Shown: positions 12,001-24,000 of the stretch, one piece after another
Layout of the letters: each line of letters starts with the position of its first letter
How positions within the stretch are numbered: the first letter of the stretch is position 1
From: Yamagishiella unicocca
Taxonomy: Eukaryota; Chlorophyta; Chlorophyceae; Chlamydomonadales; Volvocaceae
DNA length: 64,000 bases
Assembly (NCBI GenBank): GCA_003116995.1
Contig: BDSL01000081.1
Coordinates: 293,501-357,500, forward strand
Reading direction: 5' to 3'
Position numbers and translations under genes: made by a program
Notes under the pieces: generated by a model
The model's database searches: none
Told to the model about the DNA's origin: nothing
What the model saw: only the letters and a program-made list of their open reading frames with translations

Positions 12001-15000
12001 GGGCGGGGGTATGAGAGGAAACCCCCACCGGAGGCGGGTGCGGGGAGGGTGGCTGGCGGTTTGGAGAAGCGAGATTCAAACCGGGGTTCGCGCGGGGGCA
12101 ATGTTAAGGTAGGTCCCCCTTGCCGTCCCCTCCTTCCCTGCCCCCCCTCAACCCCCACTCCCCACCCGGCAGACGGGTTTTTCTTCATACACGGGTTTTT
12201 CCCTCGCCACCCACCCGGCAGGTCCAGCGCCAGGTCCTCCAGCTGCGCCAGGTCCAGCCCCATGCGCAGCACCCCCACACTGGCCCAGCGGGGGCGGGAG
12301 GAGGCTTCGGGGCGGAAGGACATCCGCACGGACACGTCCTCCACCTCCATCAGGTCGATGGCCAGGGGGAGGTCGGAGCCGGACACCTGGGCGGGGGGGC
12401 GGGCAGGGTGGTGGGCAGGGGTCGAGGAGGGAGGGGGACCGAGGTTAGGAGGATGCCCAGACCGTGGGGTGACGTAGGGTGAGGTGCAGACCGCGGGGTG
12501 AGGTGCAGCAGGACAACCTGGCTCCCCCCCGCCCCCCCTCACCTGCTGATGCGGGTGGTGGTGTGCGGGCGCCCCCTGCCCCCCCGCGCCCCCTCCCGCC
12601 GTCACGCTCTGCGCAAGGCCCCACAGCCGCCACATGAGCGGCTCCGCCAGGGACAGCCGCAGCGGCAGCAGCCGGGCGGCGATGGCGGGGCAGTGCAGCG
12701 AGTAGCGCAGCTTGCCGGGCTGCGGAGGGAAGCGGTGGGAAGTGGGGGAAAGTGGGGAGTTTAGAGTTTTGACATCGCGGCGGGACTAACGTGAAATTGG
12801 CGTTTGGAGTGGGTTGTATGATCGTCAGTAGGCCCCCACCTAGCCCCCCACCTGGCAGCAGTGCAGCAGCACGAACAGCGGCTCCGCCCCCTGCGCCGCC
12901 GCCCCCTGCTGGTGCTCCAGGGGCTGCAGCACCACCGGGTAGGCGCTGCCGGGGATCTGGTCGTCAAGCTGGGCGGAGCGCACGCGGAGGGACAGGTACG
13001 TGAAGTCAACACCTGGGGGGGCAGGGGAGGGGAGGGGAGGGGAGGGTGGTAAGGGGAGGGGAGGGGGTGTGGGGCGAGGAGCAGGAGGGCAGCGGGGGAA
13101 GGGGGTTTATGAACCGCACTAACGCACTTACAACTATCCTACACGGTTTTCTCTTTCGTACACAGGGTTTTCCTTGCAGCCCCCGACACCACCCACCCGC
13201 CGACCTCCCCGTCGTCAGCTCCGCCGCCAGCCCGTCCACCGTCAGCACCGCCACCTCCTCCGGCCGCCCGTCCACCAGGCTCAGCTCCAGAGAGCCCACC
13301 TCCACCGCGAAGTGGGTGCTGCTGCTCATGCCGCCGCCGCGGCCGCCGGACAGCGCAGCGGGAGTGAGGTAGGGCCCTATGTGCGAGGGAGCGCGAGGCC
13401 CGGCCCCCGCGGGCCCCAGCGGCGGCGGCGCGGGCGCCAGTCGTATCACGGTGTCCAGTCGGGAGGCGCCCAGCCCCGTGTTGGCCACTCCAGGGAGGTT
13501 CATAAGGCCGTCGGGGGTGAGCACCAGGTCCTCTGCGGAGGCCACCTGGATGGGGCGGGGGGAGGGGAGAGGGGGAGGGGAGCGGCGAGAAACCCGGTGA
13601 CAGCAGGGAGGAAGGAGGCCGGCAGTCGTCACCGAAAGCCCCTGAACCGCGTGCCCTTCCTCATTGCCCCCTCCTCCTTCATGGCAATGAAGCCCCTCCA
13701 CCCATCGCATACCAACTCGCACACCCACCCACCTGCGCCATCACCTCCCGGTGCTGCACACCCATCCGGAGAACACCCTGCACGACGGGGGGGGGGGCGC
13801 GGGGAGACCCGGGGAGGGCGGGGGACGGGTGAGCAGCTGAAGCGGCCTGCTGGACTGTTGGGCGTGTATCCGTAAGACCCCATAAACTCACTTTGGCTGG
13901 AACCATTCATCCTCACCATCTTGCACTTCAATGCAGGCCCCTCCCCGCTGCCCCTTCCCCCTCCCCGAAACCCACAACCGTAGCGCTCCCCCCCCTCCAG
14001 CTAGCGCCCTAGGTACCTTGAGCACCGGCCGACCCGGGTCTCCGGCAGCAGCGCCCAGCGGCCCGCCCGCCGGCGCCGCCGCCCGGGGGGGTTGCGGCCC
14101 CCCGTTGGGCCCCCCCGCTGCCATGATGTCCGTGGTCAGCAGCAGGGAGCCTGGAGCCGGGCAAGGTACGGCACGGCAGGGAGGTCCAGGGAGGGAGGGT
14201 GTGCCAGCAGTCCGTAACGTTCAAAAAACACATCGGCCCTCCAACACGTCGGCCCGAGGCGCGATGCTAGCACGCAGAGGGCGCCCCGCACTGACGATGG
14301 CATCCTCGCACATCCTGACCCCCCGTGTGAAGCTGTAGCTCCCGCCACAGCACAATACCCGACAACGCAGCCTCGCACATCCTGACCCCCCGTGTGAAGC
14401 TGTAGCTCCCGCCACAGCACAATACCCGACAACGCAGCCTCGCACATCCTGACCCCCCGTGTGAAGCTGTAGCTCCCGCCACAGCACAATACCCGACAAC
14501 GCAGCCTCGCACATCCTGACCCCCCGTGTGAAGCTGTAGCTCCCGCCACAGCACAATACCCGACAACGCAGCCTCGCACATCCTGACCCCCCGTGTGAAG
14601 CTGTAGCTCCCGCCACAGCACAATACCCGACAACGCAGCCTCGCACATCCTGACCCCCCGTGTGAAGCTGTAGCTCCCGCCACAGCACAATACCCGACAA
14701 CGCAGCCTCGCACATCCTGACCCCCCGTGTGAAGCTGTAGCTCCCGCCACAGCACAATACCCGACAACGCAGCATGAGGCCGGCGCCCCCCACCCCCCAC
14801 CTTACCTCACCCCGCAAGCAGCCAATATACCCGCACAAAGGAAAACCCCACTCCCCCCGAACCCCGCCCACTCCCCCCAAACCCGCCCACTCCCCCCCAA
14901 ACCCGCCCACTCCCCCCCGGCCCCGCCCACTCACTCTCCGACTGCGGCTCCGTGTCTCGCACCTCCACCTCCGGCGGCGCCCCCCACCCCTCCCCCAGCA

Positions 15001-18000
15001 CCCCCCGGCACACCGCCGCCGCGCTGTACGGCTCCACTCGCGCCCATGCGGCCCTGGAGCTGGCCTGGCGCCACATGAGCGGCAGCGGCGTGGCGTTGTG
15101 CAGCAGCTGCTGCGGCGCCCCGCCCAGCGAGCCCAGCGACAGCACCAGGCAGCCGGGGGCGCGCATCACCACACGCACGTTGAGCAGCACGGCGAGGTAC
15201 TCCTGCAGGGGGGGGGGAGATAAGGGGGGAGAAGACCCGGTTACAAGGGATGGGAAACGGTGGGCGGAAACTAGGACCGTGGGGGAAGAGAGAAGAGGGG
15301 AGGAGAGGGGCGGCGGGAAGGGAGCGGGGGCCGTGCGCATCACCAGCCCGGGGCATAGCCGTCAGCCCCCCCCCCTTGTTCCACATGAGTTAACCAAACC
15401 CCACCATATACATACACACTCACATATATGAAAGGATCAAACCCCACCATGCACATACACAATCACATGTACATACACATACACATACACCTCCGCGCCC
15501 CGCCCGCCCCCTCACCACGTTGCCGATCTCCGTGGGTCGCACCATCCGCACCAGGTTGGGCTCCAGGGAGGGCGGCCCGCCGGCCCCACCGGCGCCGCCG
15601 CCCCGGCCTGCACGCGGGGAGGAGCCTGCGACCTCCTCCGCCCCGCCGTGGCCCCCGGCGCCTGCGCCTGCGCCTCCTGACCCATGGGACAGCAGCATCA
15701 GGCCCGGGCCCACACCCGACCCGAACGGCACCACACCACCCGAACCCCTCCTTCCAACGCCTCCTCCTCCGACTCCACCTCCACCTCCGACTCCATCCGC
15801 TGCCGCGGCGCCCGAGCCGGTGCTGGATGCCGAGCCCACCGTGTCGAGAATGCTGCCTCTACCGCCGACGGCGCCACCTGCTGCTGTTGTTGCTGCTGCT
15901 GCATCTCCTCCCCCATACAGCGCTATAAACATCTGCCGAGCCACCTGGTGCGCCCGCTGCAGCTCGAAGGCTCGCTGCTGCTGGGGGGTCATGTTGGAGA
16001 GGGCAGCCATGGCGGCCAGGGCGCCGGCGGCGGGGCCGCTGGAGTGGGCGGAGTGGTAGCGACCCACGGGTCCGAGACAGTAAACCGGCAGCGCCACCTG
16101 CGAACCGGGAGGGCCGAGGGAAGGGGGTGGGCGACCGGGGTATGGGGCTGGCCAGGGCGCCATGCCAAACTGCTGCGACCGCAGCAGCTGCAGCCAAGTC
16201 AATCCGTCGCCAGCATCGACAACAACCCCCGCCGATACAAAAACGCTGCCGAGCCCCGACACCGCAATGTTCCCGTGTCCCCACCTTGCCCCTTCCCCTG
16301 GCCCCCACCCTCCCCACGGGCTTCCCCCCCTGCCCCCCCCCCCTCCCCACCTCCCCCCCCCCCCACCCACACATTCCTAGTTCACGGGCTTTCCTCACGA
16401 GCCGCCCCTCACCCTTTCCCCCCACCCCACCCACACATTACTTGACCACGAGCTTTTCTCACAAGCACCCCACCTCCCCCACCTCCCCCCCCACCTACCG
16501 GTTCTTTTATTGTAACCCCACCTCCCCCCCACCCCCCCCACCTGTGCGTCCTGTCCTCCCGGCATGTCCACCTTGAGCGGCTCGCTCCACATGCAGCTGG
16601 GCGGCAGGCCGTAGGCGGAGGCGGAGGTGGCGGTCTCGCCAGACAGCGGCAGCGCCAGGCACAGCTGGCGGCGAGAGGCGGCGGAGGCGGCCCAGTGCAC
16701 GGGGATGCCCATGGTGCCTGCGGGGGGGCCGGGGCCGGGGGCGGGGTGCGAGGGAAACAAGCGCACGCGTTTTAAACCGGTTGTGTCAGGCTTTGGGGGA
16801 TGCATGGGTGGGCCGGGTGGGGCGGGTGGGGGCAGCAAGGAAAACCGGGTGGGGGCGGGCGGGGCGCGGACATGGTAGTCCTGGCGGCGGATGTGACGGT
16901 AGTTTGGAGTTTTCCGGCAGTTGCGGGCTGGTTAGAGGTGGGGCATGAGAGGAAAGCCGGAGGTCGGCACTGAAGCCGGGTGGGGGCGGGGTGATGGTGA
17001 GAGGCAGGTCAGCAAGTGCAGTTGGGCGGGGTTGGGCAGGAATGAGCGGCCACGAGGCCCCTGCCGACTTCACCCATTGTCCCCCCCACTGTCCCCCTGG
17101 CCCCCTGCTCCCCCCCGTATCCTCAACCCAGTTCTCCAGCATGCATCTCAAAACGTATGTTCTAAACGCTTTTTTCCTGGCATCCACGGGTCTTCCTCGA
17201 AACCCCACACACACGGTTTTTACCACACCCACACACGCACATACACACGGCTTTTCCTCGCAGCCGCACCTGCTGGCAGCTGCAGGGTCAGTGCGGCGGT
17301 CAGAGCAGCCCCCGTCACTGGGGTGCGGCCGGAGGGCATGGTCGCCGTCCTGCCGTACGGGTTGCCTGAAAAGGATCCTGGGGGCTGCTGGCCGTTGCCC
17401 GCCGTGAAGGAGGCGGCGCTGTTGCCGGCGCCGGTAGGCCGGAAGGGGCCTGCGGGGCCGGAGGGGGTGTGGAGGAGGGAGGAGGGGTGAGCGGGCTGGG
17501 CAGTCGAGGGAGGGTTGCTGGACTAACACCTAGTTTCCAGGACTTTCCTCTTCTGCAGCTGGAGCAGTTCACCGGTCCAGGGCGGCAAGCGGGTAGTTGG
17601 CTCAATACGGCGGGCGTGAGGGGGGTGGGGAGCAGGGGGAGGTCCCTCACAGCTCGTGTAGCCAGGAAGACCCAACCAATGCTGCCCGGCTCGCACGCGC
17701 CCTAAAACCCTAAAAACCCTTCAATTAAGCATGTTCGATTCGAACCCGTTCTGCCCAACACTGTGAAGACCCGCTCCGTCCCACAGGGCACACTCTCATC
17801 CCTGCGCCCCATCCCTCAACCTTCAACCCGAACCCCGAACCCCTATACCCTCACCCTTGGTGGCCCACGGGTCTTCCTCGAACTCACCCTTGGCGGCCTC
17901 CACAGCAGCTGCCGCCAGCTCCGGCTGCATCAGCGTCAGCGGGTAGCCGGTCGTGTTGGTGACGAGCAGGTGGTGCTCCAGCCGCACCAGCACCGCCACC

Positions 18001-21000
18001 GACCCGCGGGTCGCCGCCATGCCGATGCCCGCCGCCAGGTTGCCCCCCAGCGGCGCGCTCTCCAGCCGCAGCGCCACCTCGTGGATGCACCCGTCCTTGC
18101 ACAGCGCGCGGATCAGCATACGGTCGGTGGGCAGCGCCAGGCCGCTGTGGGGGGGAGGGGTGGGTGATGGGGGCAGGGAGGTGGGCACCGGGGGGGAGGG
18201 GGCATACAAACCGTTCACGCGACAGGGACATGATACGCGACAGGGAGCGCGGGGGCTTACGTAAAAGAACCGCGGGGGGGGGGGAAGACATGGGTATATA
18301 GAAGTAAGAGTAGAAGCTGCTAAACATGTAAGGTGACAGGTTCATCGAGACGCCGTGCCTAACCCTGCAATCAGCTCCCAGAACCCACACACCCACCCAC
18401 CCGGCGCCCGGCCGCGGCTGCAGCTGCTCCCCCGGCCGCGGCAGATAGATGGGCTGAGTCCAGCGACTGCCGTACAGGCTCAGCGCCACCGCCACCTGCA
18501 TGCCGCCGCCGCCGCCGTCGTCGGCCGCCAGGCCCGACACGCCTGGCGGGTACGACAGCAGCTCCAGGGAGCGCGGCAGCACGGACACGTTCGCGTTGGG
18601 GCGGGGGGAGTTGCGGAAGGCCTCCGTGTCGATGATGCGCAGCAGGTGGGCCGGCTGCGGGCGCGAGGGGGGGGACGGCGGGGCGGCGGGGGGTGAGGGG
18701 GTGTATGTGTGTATTTACCCGGGGGGGAGAGCAGTGCGCTGCGCTGCATAAAGACCGGTTAATATAGGTATGAACGCTGCGCTGTAGTCCGCCCCGCCGG
18801 ACGCCTCGGCGCACATCCCCGCTTCCTCTCTCACCTGGCCTGAAGCGCCCACTGGCAGCAGCCCGCTGATGCTGGCCCCCGAGCCCATGGACGGCTCCGA
18901 CCTGCCGCCGCCGCCGGCGGCTCCCTGCCGGTCCCCCTCCGCCCCCTGCAGCGGCTCCATCGCCATGACTCCGCAGCTCACTGGCAGCTGCGTCGCGTTG
19001 ACCAGCCACAGCGGCACATGGAGCGACACCGTGAGCGGATAGCCCTGGGCCACGGCCTCGCCGGGGGACAGCAGGCCGCCCGGGCCCCCGGCCCCGCGGC
19101 GGCCAGCCACCGAGCCCCCTCCTCCGCCTCCTGCGCCCCCACCCATGAGGCCGCCCAGCACCCCGGACGCGGCGGAGGTGTCCACCTCCCGCACCAGGTT
19201 GATGCGGAGGGCGGTGAAGGAGGCGGAGTGGGTGTAGGTGCAGCGGAAGCCGTCGGGCAGGCGGGGGGCGGCTGCGGGGGGGCGAGGGGGGGTGTATAAA
19301 AACCGGTTTACAGGGGGGGGAGGGTTACAATAAAAGAACCGGTAACGCGACTGGGAAAATGTAGTGGGTGCATAGCCTTCGGACAGGGGGAGTGGGGAGG
19401 ATGTGGGGAGGCAGGGGGGAGTGGGGAGGATGTGCGGAGGGTTGCGCTGGAGACAGCGACGACGGAAGGCAGAGCCACTGGGGGCTGGGGAGGTGGGGAG
19501 GTGGGGAGCTGGGGAGGTGATCGAAAGACGTGCAGGGAGGTGGGAGAGGCTGGTGGTTGCAGAATAACTGACTTGGCGGCACGACTCCAAAGGAAGGTGA
19601 CGGCCCCCCCTCCGCCGCACCTGCCACTCCCGCCGTGTTGCGCATGTAGCCGTCACTGAGGATGACGGGGTCGGACTCGCCGTACTCGCAGCCGTCAGGC
19701 GCGAAGGACAGGAACACCTGGGGGTGGGGCATAAAGAGGTGGGGATGTACGGGGTCAAGTACGTCTCGGGGTTTGATGCACCCGCCCCGGCCTGGGGGGC
19801 CGACCAGTCCGCCACGGCCCCGGCGCGCTCTGCACCGCCACGAACACACCGACACCGCAACCCTCTCCCTCTTCCCCTCCCGCACCTTCGTTTCCTATGT
19901 CGTGTCACTAGGTCGCCTCGCCCCCACCTCCTTCCCCTCCCCCTCCCCCTCCCGCACGGTTTTCCCGTGCACCCCCCCCCCTCCTCCTCCCGCACTCCCA
20001 CCCTCCCTCCCCCCACCGCTTCCTCACCTGCATCCTCATGTCCGCTGCGAACACCGGCGCTGTGGCCCCTGCCGCCACCCGCCCCCGCTGCCGCACCCGC
20101 AGCGAGCCGCCCACGCTGGAGCGCTCCCAAACGATGTAGCGACCTGCAGATGCCGGAGGGGGGAGCGGGGAGGGGGGGGGGGAGGGGGGAGGGGGGGAGC
20201 GAAACAAGGTGGGGGCATGGCTGCAAGATGAGGAAGTAGGAGCGTCCCTCAAAAGGCGGCGAGGCAGGCAGGCACATCAGCCCAAGGAACCCACCGAGTT
20301 ACCCCGCATTTGCAGCATCCGCTTCCCCCACCCACCTCTCATCCATACGTGCCCCCCTCCCTCTCATCCATATCCTCTTCCCCTCTCCGCCTCTCATACC
20401 CCCCACCAGCTTTCCCCCACCAGCTTTCCCCCCTCACCCCCCACCAGCTGTCCCCCCTCACCCGCCACCAGCTGTCCCCCCTCACCCGCCACCAGCTGTC
20501 CCCCCTCACCCGCCACCAGCTGTCCCCCCTCACCTGCCACCGGTAGCGTATTTTGCAGGGCCAGCGGCGGCCGCACCACCAGCCTCCAGTCCACCAGCGT
20601 ATCTATCCCGCCCCCCAGGCCCCCCGGCCCCATGGAGGCGGCCACCAGCGCTTCGCACTCCAGTGACACGCTCAGCCAGGCGGCCTGGGCGGGGTCCAGG
20701 GAGGGCGCCCCACCCGCATCGTCCTGCGCGTCGTCCGTGCCTGCCACCGGCATGAGCGCAAGGTCTGCGAAGGCGGAGGCGCTGGTCCCCCCTCCGGCGG
20801 TGGCGGTGGTGGTGGCGGTGGTGGTGGAGGACCCGGCCATAGCTCCGGCCTGCAGCGGGCCCATTTCGGCTGGCGGCGGGGAGACCGGCCTGCAGCAGGT
20901 TGTGGGGGGGCGGGAGTGGAAATGGCTTCACAGCGATGAAAGGTTCATGCGTTGCCGTCTGAAACGTTGGGAGCTACCTCACACGTAACTGCTCAGGGAG

Positions 21001-24000
21001 GGGGGGCCCCTAGCCGGCCTCGTTTTGCCCCCTCGCGCCCCTCCACCGGTCTTTATGCCACCCCCGCTCGTGTGTTTTTCATACATGGGTTTTCCTCGGG
21101 CCCCCTTTTATTGTAACCCCCCGCCTCACCTGCAGCACAGCAGCCGCGCGCCCCCCTCGTCCAGACTCGCCATCTGCACCCCGCTGCTCCACTCGTGAGC
21201 CGCCTCCGCCTCAGCAGCCGCCGGCGCCGCCATCAAGCCCTCCTCCTCCCCGCCCTCCGCCTGCCGCTGCTGCTGCCGTGCGCTCGCCGGCGCTGCTGCC
21301 AGAGGCCGCACCTGCAGCTCCACCCCCTCCGCCTCCCAACCCAGAGGCAGCGGCAGCCTGTCTCCGGGGGCTATTGCGCCGAGAAGCCGCCGGGACAGCC
21401 CGCCGTTGGCCCCGGCGCCCCGGCCCTTGCCCCCGATGCCGACCCAACGACGGCGGCGCAGCCACCTGCGGCGGCGCACCAGGTCCGTGAGCTTGCGCCT
21501 AGCCTGCTCGGGCGTCGGAGGGTACCTTATGAGTGGCCAGTCGAGGGCGTAGAACCAGCCGCTGCGATCCACGTGGCCTGAGGGGTGTGAGGGGGGGTGC
21601 GAGGGGTGTGAGAGGGGGTGCGAGGGGTGTGAGAGGGGGTGAGAGGGAGGGTGGCGAGGCGGGTAGGGGGTTTAAAGAGAATCCGCGAATCCACGGCCGA
21701 CAAACCAAGGCGGTGAAGATGGCGAGGTGGGTGGGGGGGCCGGTAAGGGGCGGCCGCGCAGTGGACAGCCAGCGAGGTCAGGAGCACGGACGCCGCCGAC
21801 TGGACCTGCAAGTGCGAGGCGGGAGGGTTGCCAGTCTCGCCCCTGCCGTAATAACATAGGGCACCTGTGGCTCCTCACCTCCACGCGAGCCCCACTCACG
21901 CAACACTCGGAATGAACCTGCCGCCTCAGCCTGCCGGCGTTTCCATGATGACCACATACAGGCGCCTTCCCCGCCCACCACCCTAACCACCGCCCTAACC
22001 ACCGCCCCTAACAACCACCACCACCACCACCATTCCACCACCACCACCACCATGCCACCACCCCACCTCCACCCCCACCACCAACCCCACCACCCACGCC
22101 CCACCTGTCACCTCCACCTGCCACGGCCCCTCCCACTCCCAGCCGGGCGGCAGCGGCACCAGCGGGAAGGAGCTGTAGCTCTGGCCGTGGCGGCTGTAGC
22201 GCCTCCGCTCCGTGGGCAGCAGGTTGTTGGAGCTCCAGCCGAAGAGCGGGATGAAGCGCTCGTTCTCATACACGTCCTCCTCCACGGGCGCAACGGATCC
22301 GGGCGGGGCTGCGGAGGCGGGGGGCGCGGACGGGTTGGGGTTCAGGCCCTGAAATTTGCTGTTGTAAAATTACGGTGCAAATTACCAAGAGAGTCTTTGG
22401 CAGTTGTTCGAGACAGGGGACAGCCTTCATGATTGCACAGCGGGTGGGAGGGAAGGTGTGGGGAGGAAGGCGCTTCGGCGGCGGAAGCCAAGGGCAATGC
22501 CACAGTGGGGGCGGTGCGGTGGTGGTTATTCGTGACCGGTCGTGATCGCGTTGGCAACGGCGACGATGACGACAAAGGGAAGGAGCTTCAGTTAAAGGGG
22601 CATGGAGGGGCTGGTTGCGGCTGGCGTCCACCGCAGCAGGGCTCCTGGCCAGCCGCGCCACTCCCTGTCTAACAGCTGGCGTCCACCGCAGCAGGGCTTC
22701 TGGCCAGCCGCGCCACTCCCTGTCTAACCTGTCTGGTAACGCTGTCTGCCCCCCTCGATCACCGCACCTGTCATGTCCGGCTGTCCCGCCCCCGCCTTCC
22801 CCGCCTTCCCCGCCAGCAGCGTCCACGACGCCACCTCCGGGTCTCCGGCCACCAGAGACACCTCCAGCGCGCAGCTGGACGCGTTGGTGAGAACAGCCAG
22901 AGAGCGAAGCAGCTCCAGGGGCTGCCCGCCGGGGCCGGCGGCGCGCTCCAGAACCAGGCCGGGGCCGGCGCGGATGGGGACGCAGCCTGAGAAGCGGGAG
23001 AGGCACCCGGCGATCGGGCGCGAGACCGAGCAGCGGTTGGTGGCGGCGCCACCGCCTTGGCGCTTTTAGGCGTGAGTTGCGCTGAAGCAACAACTTCAAT
23101 TTTACATCTCTCGTGGGTGTGTGCGAAGAGGCGAAGAGGCGGTGGCGCATTTGCGAAACGGCGGTTAGGGCTCGTGAGCGAAACAGAGCGGCCAGCAGTC
23201 CTATCCTACCACCACTCACGTGACGCCTGCAGCGTGTCCCCCCCTGGACCAGCGGTGATGATGCCGCCGGTCTCGCCGAAGGGCACCCACGTGTCGCTGC
23301 CCGCCAGCCGGATGGCGCGACGGCCCCCGCGCACACCAGCAGCAGCAGCCGCGACGGCCCCCGCGCGCCCCTCGCCGCCGCTCAGTGCCATAGACGCGGC
23401 GCTGGGGCCGCCGGCGCCGGGCGGCAGGCGGCGGCGGGTGCGGGACAAGAAGGGCTGCCAGCTGCTGTCCACCTGCGTGGGGGTGGTGGGGGTGTAAAGG
23501 CCGGTTACACGACATAAAGAGTATGACAGCTGGCGCGTTGGGGGAGGAGGGAGGGAAGAAGGGGGAGCGCGAGGAAGGGCAGGTTGGCGGGAGGAGGAAT
23601 TCGATGCCGGGTTGGGATGATGGATGATTCGATTTGGTTGGTTAATTGGGCTGCGAGTGTCACGTTCGTTCCATGGGGTGCATGGGCGAAGGCGCGCATC
23701 GCGCCTGAAGGGAGAGCTCCAGCAAGCGCAGCTAGGCTGCTCAGCGGAACCGGCACCGCAGCCCCACCTGGTGCACGTCCAGGCTCAGCCGCAGCTGCAG
23801 CACCATGGGTGGCTCCTCGGGCCCCGCGGGCCTTGCGGCGTGACCCGTGGGTCTCTCCTCGCGGGTCTTGGCCCTGCTGCCTCCCTTACCGCTGACGACC
23901 TTGGTGGGGTACAGCCGGACGTCCGCCGTCTCGCTGACGGCTGACGGCTGCGGCGCCGCCTGCTGAGAAGCCGCCGCGCTGCGTACGACACCGTCACCTG

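Larger units (their letters stand above)
9557..14150 (-). other. VPS13: VPS13 section 5: C-terminal groove, ATG2_C-like helices and PH-like domain (exons 49-59, residues 5015-5663)
   Basis: Exons: 14150-14017, 13777-13733, 13545-13197, 13012-12852, 12719-12543, 12386-12215, 11991-11924, 11354-11154, 10869-10726, 10331-10163, 9883-9557. FAVEVGSLELSLVDGRPEEV and AQLDDQIPGSAYPVVLQPL match the conserved VPS13 end of the groove. Exons 55-58 hold the amphipathic helices shared with ATG2 (LPRSELLKKVFDRLQ; GIITKPVEGAEQGGVSGFF; GLVGAAVQPVSSALAAVSK), which bind lipid droplets or mitochondria in other species. Exon 59 ends with RYEEHWVLPGAAVLLITD and RRVLMM, matching the C-terminal PH-like domain. Confidence 0.88.

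Noticed and set aside
14136..14934. Repetitive minus-strand open frames with a repeated SYSFTRGVRMCEAALSG-type unit
   Set aside because: Translation of the 67-bp tandem array inside VPS13 intron 48; the flanking exons join in phase without it.
15428..16445. Long plus-strand open frames opposite VPS13 (also around 30.7-31.6, 32.4-33.2, 34.6-35.8 and 37.0-37.8 kb)
   Set aside because: They are GC-rich shadows of minus-strand VPS13 exons. The minus strand carries the conserved motifs and consistent splice phases.
23768..23890. An intron at the GTAAGG following VPS13 residues VVSG
   Set aside because: No acceptor downstream restores phase. The frame reads through to LSLDVHQ with a good phase-0 donor at 23768.
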